Source of the DNA: Harmonia axyridis
Taxonomy: Eukaryota; Arthropoda; Insecta; Coleoptera; Coccinellidae
Reading direction: 5' to 3'
Assembly: GCF_914767665.1 (NCBI RefSeq)
Contig: NC_059504.1
Span: forward strand, 27,320,001-27,384,000
Length of the DNA: 64,000 nucleotides
Below are positions 38,801 to 50,800 of this stretch, piece after piece. Each line of letters begins with the position of its first letter. Within the stretch, counting starts at the first letter, position 1. A program made the position numbers and the translations under genes. The notes beneath the pieces were generated by a model that did not search any database, had not been told where the DNA came from, and saw nothing but the letters and a program-made list of their open reading frames with translations.

Positions 38801-41800
38801 TGTATCAACGTCTGTCATCCAGACAATAAACCTCATTTTATATGTTTGACTGGTGAAAATTTCGATTTATTGATTGAGAATCCTTGTATTTTTGTACTGC
38901 ATTTTATGATTTGTAGCTTGTTGATGTGTTTCATGACAGTATTATTTCGTTTTGTATGTACAGTGCATCCCATTTTGGGTGAGACTGCCAGGTTTCTCGC
39001 TTGTTATTTAAGATAGAGCCTTGCGGTTTTCACGTTCCTGTCCTACTTTTTCGTGAAACTCAAGATGGTCTAATCAGATTTTGCATAACTGTTTCCGTTC
39101 GAAAGATACAGGGCGATTTTGGAAATTGATACTTTTCGGACCCCTCCTTTATCTCCGAAGTTATTAGGAATAATGCTGAGGTAAAAACTACATCTGATTC
39201 AGAATTCTGCGTAGAATCCAGTGGCGTACTCAATTTTTTTTCTCGGGGTATGGTTTTGAAGATTCAATACAAACCTATATTTTTTTAATGGAACACCCTA
39301 TATATCATTACTTCGTTGAATTCGATATTTTTTTCCCTTCAAAATGATATATGATACTATATAGGTAGGATGGTCAGAAATGTTAAAAAAATACTAAAAC
39401 ATCAAATAATGATGATTTTTTGTTAATGAGCAATGGATTTTCCATATAAAAAATGGATCAATTGGATAATTTTCATTTGTGATTTTCATTTATAGTAGAT
39501 TAGGCAAACAAAAATAATAAACCCATCACTAATATGAAAAACAAAACGTAGGTACCTACCAAATAGCAACAAATAAATAATACAGAAATTCATAAACATT
39601 GCATAATTGAAAATCTTACAGATTAAACTGTTCAAATTACTGTCCATTTTTCTCTAATACATAATTGACAAAATTTTTCAATACGCCTGAGTGCATTTAA
39701 TATTATAAAAGGGCGGTTTTGTAAATCCTGGAAAACTGCCTCTGTTGATGCACGAAGTTATTCGGGACTGTTATGTCTTTTACTGTAGTATATTATATGT
39801 ATTAAGGAAAATGGACAGCAATTTGAACAGTTTAATCTGAAAGATATTATGCAATGTTTATGAATTTTTCTATTATTCATTTGTTGCTATTAGGTAGGTA
39901 CCTACGTTTTGTTTCTCATGTTAGTGATGAGTGAATTATCTTTGTTTGCTTACTCTACCATAAATAAAAATCACAAATGAAAATTATCCAATTGATCCTT
40001 TTTTTCATATGGAAAATCCATTGCTTATTAACAAAAAATCATCATTATTTGATGTTTTAGTGGTTTTTTAACATTTCTGACCATCCTACCTATATAGTAT
40101 CATATATAATTTTGAAGGGAAAAAAATAACGAATTCAACGGAGAAATGATATATAGGATGTTTCATTAAAAAAAATATAGGTTTGTATTGAATCTTCAAA
40201 ACCATACCCCGAAAAAAAAAATTGGGTACGCCACTGGATTCTACGCAGAATTCTGAATCAGACGTAGTTTTTACCTCAGCATTATTCCTAATAACTTCGG
40301 AGATAAAGGAGGGGTCCGAAAAGTATCAATTTCCAAAATCGCCCTGTATCTTTTGAACGGAAACAGTTATGCAAAATCTGATTAGACCAACTTAAGTTTC
40401 ACGAAAAAGTAGGACAGGAACGTGAAAACCGCAAGGCTCTATCTTAAATAACAAGCGAGAAACCTGGCAGTCTCACCCAAAATGGGATGCACTGTACATA
40501 ATTGTATATAATTTAGTGTCATTTCAGGACAGCCTGATGATGGTATGAGTATTTTGCCGAAATTGATAGCTGAATAAAGATAATATTTGAAACCAGTGTG
40601 TTATTCTTTTCATATTAGATCAAATATGCTTATCTACATCATTACAATATTATCATAATGATGAAAAATCTAATACGAATTCTACAACAAAACTTATTTC
40701 TCGTTAGAAAAATAAATGAAATCCGGATATATCTACGCTTCAATTAAAGCAGAGTATTGTATTATATTATCTGCATGAGACTATGTTTGAACCGGTCAAC
40801 GTTTGAACAACCATTTTTTGTCACATTTTTCGAACATCCATGTCTGCAAATTATCGTCATAAATACGGAACAAATTAAAATTTATGCCCGTAGGGTAGCT
40901 CTACAGGATGAAGTAATGAAGGATTAAAGGAAGTACTTTAACAGATGTGGAAATCTGATAATTACCCGTACAATGTTGGGTTCCGTCACCATTGCAGAGC
41001 AGGTGGACTCATGTAACAATGTGACAAAGCCCAATTCATTATTTAAAACTCAATTCCAATGCTAAAACCACAAAGCCGGGTTTATATTGGGACATTGAAG
41101 TTGACTAAACCCAGTCTGGGAGGTTTTAATATCGTCGTCGCATATTTCGAATAGTAATAAATATAATTTACGAACGAATCTGAATTTTCCATGACAAATG
41201 ACCTAGCTGAAACAATATGATTCGACCTACTACCTTCAACCTACTTAAATTGCAGGAATACCATTTGTTGTAGAAAATAATGAATAATTTCACAAATAAT
41301 GAATTTTGCGACCAAGCTTCGACTGATTGTCGTTAATTATGACGTCAAATTATATTCGTACGGCAATGTTTATAATTATAAAGGGTTTTCTAATGAGAGG
41401 TTTCATCTTTACTAGCCCTCTATCTGGGCAGCTGTCACTTTCGAAGCTGTCAACTTTTGACATTTGACAAAGTAGAAAATACGCCATTACTAAAAATGGA
41501 ATGATATATAATTCTATAAAGCGATCAAGTTGTTGAAACTCGCTACAAAAATGGTGAAAATTTTGCAGTCACTGACGCAAAACTTTTGGGTCGTCGTGAA
41601 GTACCTTCTCGACCGGCAATATTGCAACTGGTAGAGAAATTTGAGCTGTTGGAACAAGTTAGTGAATAGAAACGGTGTGCGTCGCTCAAGAACAAATGAG
41701 AATATTGCTGAATATACTGACGGCAAACCAGGTTTGTCGGTTTCTCGTCGATATTGGGAATAAGACAATGATTAATAATTTTGTGGACGGAACTTGAAGA

Positions 41801-44800
41801 TATTGATGGGGCCAACGTTCATTTTCAATAGGATGGCGCTTCATGTCACATAAAACACGAAACAATAGCAATTTTGCGAGAAAAGATTCCTGGTCCTGTT
41901 ATTTCCCGAAGAGTGAATCACAATTGGCCACACAGATCTTGTGATTTAACACCTTTAGAATCTTTTTTTTGAGACCACTTAAATGACGAGGTCTATGCAA
42001 ATGCATCCATAAATTGTAGTGATCAACTGTTCTCAACCAATGAAGATTTTTCACTGCATAATAATTTCATTTGCATGTTTCGACCGGTTTCAGAGCAATA
42101 ATAATAATAATAATAATATATTTATCCACAAAACCACATATTCACAAAGCAAATACATTTGGTATAGGATATGTCAATAATACACAAATAATATATTCAC
42201 TAGCATTTACGCATAAGATATTCATCAATGAATAAACAGTCAGTTTTCAAGTAAAACACCCCGCACCTCGGAAAACGTTACATTTGCGGACAAAAGTTAT
42301 TTAGCATAATGTCATTATTTTTTTATGTAGAACCACCTCCTGATGTTTGTTACACTTATTGACTAACACCCTGTATAGAAACTCTGAAAATCACCCATTT
42401 CCGTTCGTCATTGACGATGAATCAATAATTCTTTTTCTTTTTTTATTTTATTTTTGATTCGTTTTAGCCTCAACCCTACCGAGTTATTAAATCAAATGAC
42501 TAAAAACTGAATTGGTTAATATGCCAGATACATTTGCGAAATCGCGATACGAAAGGGTCCATAACAAAAACCCTTTTTATATATTCCTCTACGCACACAT
42601 TTAACATACGACGGATGGGGTCACTTGACTGGTTAATTCCAACCACCGGGGACCAATTATTTCAACCTTCCACCCCGACAGTAGAGGTTGGATCTGCCGA
42701 CCACAACACCAGCAAACGGACATGCAAAAAAGTACTTTTTTCCCATCGAAAAAAGGCCAGTAAAAAAATCTGTTCCGACCGCAAAAAAGGGAGATCGCAA
42801 CTGCTGAAAAAATGCATAGCACGGCCGATTACGGTCATGCGAGGTGGACTAAATAATTTCAGTCGCAGGTACAGCATCAGAACGAAAATAACCGTAAAAG
42901 GAAAAACATGTCAGATGCAAATAAAACGGGAGGTTGGGGGCAGAATGACATGACACAAACAAGCGAACAACGGGCGAGGATGAATACCTATGAAAATATT
43001 CAAAGGAATCCGCGCTGAATGGGGAAGAAAAGAAACGATTCTAGACACGCGACGGGTTGAATTCGGATGGAAAATCTGCTTTCAACCCCTGGCGAAAAAC
43101 TAATGTCTTCAGAGTACGAAGAGCAAAGTTTCACGCTGCTCTTTCAGTTCAGATGAACTTCGCTCAAGTTTATGCATCTTTTTAAGGCCAAATTTCTTAG
43201 ATTTTTATTAGGTTTCAAGTTTAAAAATGAGGAAAGCGTTGAAGTATAGTCAGCGCTTCTTTATTCATACACCAATTGCGCCCTTAGAGAACATACAGGT
43301 ACTGTATATGAGAGTACGCGGTCCTCAAGGGCTTAATTAGCGCTTGAAGAGAAAAGCGCTCGAAAGCACCTGAATTTTCCTCATATTTTCGATATTCCGC
43401 TTCAATTTTCTATTTTATTCTTAAGGTCGATTCATATTATCCGACACGTATCGTTTCAGACACCAAGCGAATCGATTTTCGGAACGGAGAGCGCGTTCAT
43501 ATACACATTCAAAGAGCGTTTCAGTTTGATTCAGGCATTGGATAAATCGAGGTGTGAAAAAATGTTAAAACTTTCACGTAAAGAATGTGCTATTGCATTA
43601 TTACTGGATGAAGATGAAACAAGAGAAAACTCAGTAAGAAGATTTAGTGTGCACCCAATATTCAAAAACAGAACCATCTTGTTTCAATTTGTCGGCAATT
43701 GCCCTCCAACTTTTTTCTCTTCATTAGTATCATGATACAATCTTTGATTAAGAATTTAGATTATATAGAATTTCCTGCTCACGCACTGAATACATTAATT
43801 TTTCGGAATCCATTAACAACGAAAATTACCTGTCTTCTGCAACTGTCTTCTAATTCACATTATCCGTTCAGGCACGTTCTGACACGTTCATACAGACTCC
43901 GCTCATAAGACATCAGACAAAATATTTTCTCGGAGAATACTGAACGGAACGGATGGCGAATGACACGATCGGTAACGGACAATGTGAATTACTTCATATG
44001 AAACGCATCAAATGATATTTGTCGTAAACGATTCGCTTGGTGTATGAAGCGATACGTGTCGGATAATATGAATCGACCTTTACTATGGTTCTGACGACGC
44101 TATCAACACGATATTTTTTACGAACATTGGATGGTATTGTTGTTCAATATGTACGAGCAAAGAGACCACGCACCTCATCAAAGGAAAATTGATATTCGGT
44201 GAATTTGCTCACATTTTTTATATGTTGTAAAACTCGTGAAGCTGATCAAATGTCTTCGTTGCATCACCACATCACCACATTAAATTCAACCGTTTAGATT
44301 ATATATACCTTTTCTAAAATTTTAAATGGCCATTGTGAAGAAACAGTTCCGAATATATGAACCAAATCGTGTATAGTCCGTTCAGGAATTATTGACATCC
44401 CAGGCGGCTGTGGCAAATCGAAATTAAATTCGTAAGGGCATATTCGGTAATATTTTGAATTCCAGAATTCGGGTTGGTATTGGAAATGTCATTGACAGAA
44501 GATTGAATTGAGTTCAGTTTGTGTTGTTGTTATCTGTATAAAACTTTTTCAAGGTTCTTTACCTTTTCTTTATTGAGCACTCAAAAATACTTTGATTTGA
44601 CCAAAGAACGTAACTTCAAAAGTTATACATAACTGACCACACTCAACAGAATATTGGTCAGAAATGACATTGCACACCCTGTATCTCGCTTATGCTTCGA
44701 AAACGAGGTATATGTCATAAGGCAAAAATGATTCTCCTGGTGTCATCTGCATGACTTAATAGGTTTGGCCGGTATAAAATGAAACACTCTGTAGTATCCG

Positions 44801-47800
44801 CACTCACAAGATATTCAACTGAAATTTGGCATAAATATCATTATTGATAGTTCACACCATGTGACATGGCAATTTCGATAGTAAGTCCACAGGATGATAT
44901 TTTCTCTCGAACACTGTTTTCAAAATCTGGAGGAAAACAAGTTATAGTGTTCCAGAGAAAATATCACCCTGTGGATTTCCTATCGAAATTGGCATGTCAC
45001 ATGGTGTGAACTATCAACATGCCTAATTTCAGTTGAATATCTTGTGAAGTGTAGATAATATAAGATAAGAGAAAAACTTGAAAAAAATTCTAACTTTAAC
45101 ACACTGTTTCTCGAAAACGAATAACAATCGTATAAAAACATATGGATCTGATCGGATAGGAAGCATTCAAAAAAACTAATCAAAACTTTTCTAAACCCAA
45201 TCTATAAAATTGGAATCATTGATGACAGATATTCGCATTTTATTAAAGCTTTTGATTCAATTTCAATAAAGCTAATTTCATTTACATTTACATTCAAGTT
45301 TCCAAAAAAATCATTGAAAATTCATGAAAATAAATGAAAATTTATAGATGAAATTTTCTGAATTCTGCAATATCTTTGCCTTATTGTGGATACATACATT
45401 AAATAGTGGATGGAAAAATTCAGAATCATCCATTAATACAACAATAATACGTGTTTAGAATCCAGAGAACCCGATGTTCCACAACGTATACCAACATAAC
45501 GAAGCGTAAATAAATACTACATGTCTCATACCCAAAGGGCTTTTACTTCACTTCAATTATGTTTATTACACAAGAAAGAACTGAAGTTTTCCGAATATAT
45601 TCCAGATTCGTTCGAATTAAAACGATAAAAGTTATCCAGTTTTGAGAAGTGTCTATTTTTATGAGAGTGGGGTAGATAAAACCTAAGACATAGAGTAGGT
45701 AGATATATGATTTACCTCGAAGTTTTCTTTCTAATCTCTGTTTCTAGTGACACTTAAGAGTTCTTCATCACAACCAACCCAAGTTTTCAAACTGAAATTT
45801 CGAACGGTACTTTCAGATAGCAGAAAATATATGTAACTTTTCTGCCTGAAGCATAAAATATTGAACCTACGTATTCAAAACTTGGATACTTTAATACGAC
45901 AAGATCTTCATTTTATTCAACCATATTTTTTTTCTATATAATTACCATATTTCTCCTTCAAAGGTGATTGTTTGGACTAGTAGAAACATTTCTGTATTCG
46001 ATAATACGAATTAAAAATTTAGAAAATATCTAGGACATATTATGGGAGCTATATCGAAAATTAATATATAATGCTTTATGATTTGGCTTTTAATAATCCA
46101 CCTTTCAAGTGCTACAGTCCATTCAAATTTCGGGGTTTTCATTAGTAAACTCGCGCGATACTAACCTGCATCCTTATTATTAATTTTATTTTGTCTGCAC
46201 TTCAACTTCTAGGATCTTTATTAATTTTTCTGATTTTCAACAAGATGGAGCTATGTGCCACACAAGCAACTAAACAATGACAATTGATCATCCATTGAAT
46301 CCTTTCAAAATGTGCTCTTTTTCGATATCAAAATAAAACTTATTATTGGAAAACCCTTTAAAATCTCAAATAAACTATTATCTGACATTCAATTACAGAA
46401 ATCATTAGATTAATATGTACGTAATATATTAATTGAAAAAAAAGTCATTGAACAGTCACAATGTTTTTCTACAACTCGAATTTCTGTACGCCTTCCAGCG
46501 CTCTTTTCAAAATGTAAAGAACTATTTGCATGAAATTTGAAACAAAATCGGTTGTTTTACCGCATTGATCCTCCTGGTTCGACAATAGATTCATGAATTT
46601 TCAGGGGAGAAACAAAAAACAAATTACCAAATTTCATTTCTGGGAAACTTGATACAATTTCATATTCAAATTGAAAGCAAGAATTATGCCGAATACAATA
46701 TTTCCACTAGAAAGTAACTTGTACAAGTATTTCGGATCAAATTACCCCTATTCGAATCTCATCACTAGATATTTATTGAATTTTTTTGGTAAAAATAGCA
46801 GTTTCTTGTTTTCGGCAAATAATAGAATAAAAGTCATCCAGTTGAAATAAGTATTTTATACATTGCAACTTGTAAGACAATAGATAAAGTTCATCTGAAA
46901 GAAAAATATATCAAGTACGTCATGAAATTTACTCCGTTTGAATGCCTTTTTACTGGACAGGAAAGTTCAACGATCATATCTGAATTCATACGCCTATCAC
47001 AACAAATTTCAATTGTCGCCATCGAAGAAACGGATGTCGTTGATTGATTTTTAAGTAGTACATTATTTAATTGATCAAGTTATGTAGATAACTACACCCG
47101 TATTTCATTCTTTCACTTCATTTTCAGGTTATAAAGACCTTATATACATAGTCACTTCGATCATTTTAAGAATTATAAATCACATTCAATAATATCAGCT
47201 AGTTATAAAAATCGCAGCCAATCGCAGCAGATTTGAAACCTAGGATTTATTGCGTCTGGGGAAATATGAAAAAGCTCTAGAGTATGCCGTCGAAATGATT
47301 AATGAGGAGGAACTTCAGGAAATAATTAAATAAATGAAATGAAATTTGAAATATTTCGGGACTATCACATTCAATAAGATTGCGATGTGAAGAATGAATT
47401 GAGAAGGCGAGAATTTATTCGATCCATATTTACAATGATTATATTTTCATCTGTTCAAGAGAAAAAATGTTACGAACATACGTACCTAAGGTCATCAAAC
47501 ATTTATAGCTTTTTCAGTGAAAAAATGTACCAGCTACAATATTGTGTACTGATGATACTGAAAATCCTGTTCATTGATGACTAATTAGTGGTTAAATTCG
47601 AAGATGTCTGTCCGCTCGACCGCAAACAAAATTTTCAGGATAGGTTTGGATCTCGAAAGCTGTGATCTGTGATGGGCAATAATGAATGTAGAGTTCCGTA
47701 TAAATATGCATAAGTTTGTGTTTGGATGAAGAATGTCCATTTAAAGCTTCATGAAAAATTTCATTTCGTTAATAACCAAAACCATATAAATTCAAGTAAA

Positions 47801-50800
47801 ATATTTAAAAAAAAATGGTTGAGTTTTTGAGTAATGATATATATTATTAATTATAAGTGATTTTTCTCGTGGTATCGATTGAGCCCATCAGATTTTGAAT
47901 GCAAAAGGGCCTTATACGAGATAAGAGGCCCAACTTCGTAATTTCAAATGCAAACCCATCTTTTTTATACTAGATTTCAAAGTTGGGCCTCTTATCTCGT
48001 ATAAGGCTCTTTTGCACCCAAAATCTGATGGGCTCAATCGATTCAACGAGAAAAATTACTAAGGACTTCAGAATCAGAATATGAACTTGTCTGAACAACT
48101 CAAATTTTTTCATCAGTTTCACTATTGCCGGACAAGAAAGAGGTTCAAGATGAACCAAAATTACTTTAGTTTTGCGGACTGTGACTGCTAAAATTTCATC
48201 ACTTTCGTAGTAAATTTCGACAATTTCAATGCGTTGATGGAACGTAAATTGATTCATTTTTAGTAGAGGAAAGTCGCCTTAATCATAATCATAATCATAA
48301 TCATTTATTGCATCCCATAAGACAAATTTACATTTATATAGGACAGGTCAGAAATTAAGTAAACAGGAAAAAGAAAATCAAACTAAATATTCAAATCAAC
48401 CTGAAACAAAAATATTCTTCTTTGCTATAGAAACACTGCTCTAGTAATAAATCCTTGATAATTTTTTTGAAACTTAAATATTCAAGATGCTTAATTCGCT
48501 CTGGTAAGTGATTGAAAAGTTTGATTCCAGCATACATGGGTGATTGTTGAAATTTCGTGGTTCTGTGAGTTGGTAAGCAGATTATTTCCTTATGTCTGGT
48601 ATCATACTTGTGATATTCAGAGCACTTTTTTAGGCTATGTATATTCTTACGTATGAACAGCAAGGAATTAAATATATAAATACAAGGAAAACAAAGTATT
48701 CGATTCTTGATAAATGATGGTCTACAAGACTCCCGGGGTTTTAAGCCGAACATCAACCTAATGATTCTCTTCTGAGAAACAAAAACCTCACTCTTACTAG
48801 GAGATTCTCCCCATAGAATGGTGTTATAATTCATATGGGAGTAGGCTAGTGAATAATATACTCCTATCAGTGATTCCAAAGGCAAAATATTTTTTAGTCG
48901 CTTCAATGCAAAAAATGCACTACTCAATCTAGTGCAGACATAAGCGCAGTGAGTTCGCCAGTTGAGCGTGTTATCAATTCGCAATCCCAAAAATTGTACA
49001 CAGTGAGAGGACTTCAAGTCTCCATAATGGAGTCTCAAAGTGAGTTCGTTACTGTAGTTCCGAGTCTGAAAATACAGTAGGCCCGTTTTTTCAATGTTGA
49101 GAATGAGTAAATTTTTTTTGCACCATTCCGAGAAATATTGGACGAGCATCCCGCATCTCACACGCAATTCCGCAAGGCCAGGGGCGGCAATAAGAAACGA
49201 TGTATCATCTGCAAACTGCAGGATCCGAATACCCGAGATTAAGTTTTGGAATTTTTCTTTCAAGTAACTTTGGATATCATTCACGAATAATATAAATACC
49301 AAAGAACCCAGAATAGATCCCTGAGGTACACCCATTTCAACAGGGTATTTATCGGAATTTATTTCTCCTATACGAACAAACATCTTACGATCTGTTAAAT
49401 AACTTCGAACCCATTCAAGGAAAATCCCTCTGAATCCGAGACTATACAGCTTGTCCAAGATGGATTCAATATTTAAGGTATCGAATGCACGAGATTCATC
49501 AAAAAACATTCCCGCCACCGAAACGCCATTATCCAGAGAGTCGTATACGAACTTCACAAAATCGCATGCCGCTGTTCCAGTAGACCTGCCAACTCTAAAC
49601 CCGTGTTGGCAGTTCGTTATGATAGAAAATTTGTCAAGGAAATTCATAATTCTGTCAAAAACTAATCTCTCGATAATCTTTGACATTCTCAAAGTGAGTT
49701 CGTTACTGTAGTTCCGAGTCTGAAAATACAGTAGGCCTCAACAATGATATCGGACGGTAATTAGAAATGTCCTCTCTAGATTTTTTCTTATGCACAGGGA
49801 TAATCTTTGCAGTTTTGAGCACCGATGGAAATTCGCCGGAGGTGACCGAGAGATTGACCAAGTAAGCCATATGGTTAGAAATCTGTTCAGCCACGACTTC
49901 TAAAATCCTTAGCGAAACCATGTCATATCCACTGCTTTTCTTGTTTTTTAGGCTCTTTATTACTCTCAAGACCTCTTCAGGCATGACCGGGAAGAAGAAA
50001 AAATTAATGTCGGCCAACCTCTCGGTTGTACAGGAGGTAGAATTGTATGCACCATAGTGCTCATATACACTTCTTTTGCCAATGGTAGAAAAATATCTGG
50101 CAAACGCTTCAGCTACTTCACCGCAGTCAGAAACAACGTTACCATCTATTTTGAGGGCAATTTTTTCATTTTGAGAATTTAGACACATTTCGTCTTTAAC
50201 TATTTTCCATACAGTCTTATTCTTATTAGAAGAAGACAGCAGCAGATTTTTATAGTAGGTATTCTTAGTTGCTTTCAACGAAAACGTGTATTCTTTTTTC
50301 GCTGACGAATACAGAGCTTTGACATTCGGAGAATTCGAATTGCGAAGCAGCCAGTGGAGATTCTTTAGATCACTGGCTGCTTGCCTTATTTCCGATGTAA
50401 TCCAATGATGTCGTACGTAATTTCCGTTATTTTGGATAGTTGCCTAATTTTGGATACTGCATTATCTCAATATCCGTTCACAGTTTCCTTTGATTGAATC
50501 CACAGAACAAAGCACCCCAACATAAAATGATCCCGTGTGAAGCACATAGTTCGACTGTTCAATACTAGGTGGCACAATAATATGTGTTTATTTGTAAAAA
50601 CGAGTTTTTTGTTTCACCTCGTGTAAACAGTTATAAAAAGGTAACTACTTAGCGTAGGATAGTGTAAGTTTACGAGGATGTAATAGAATAGTGGTAGAAT
50701 AAGCGTATGTATCACTTAACCTAGAGTCTAGTGGGTTATTTACAGGCGTCGAAGACCTTCAGCGTTCCAAAATCAACTCTTGAACTATATTTCAAACGTG

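Larger units (their letters stand above)
48279..50428 (-). mobile_element. 5'-truncated LINE (Jockey/CR1 group) with ATTATG-repeat tail
   Basis: The 3' end on the minus strand is AAATGATTATGATTATGATT. The body encodes RT only; endonuclease and ORF1 are missing. The 5' end lies at about 50428, where the frame (NNGNYVRHHWITSEIRQAAS) runs straight into pogo terminal repeat sequence. Confidence 0.8.

Noticed and set aside
42601..42877. Minus-strand ORFs in the CpG-rich segment
   Set aside because: Shadow frames of the plus-strand ORF; no motif.
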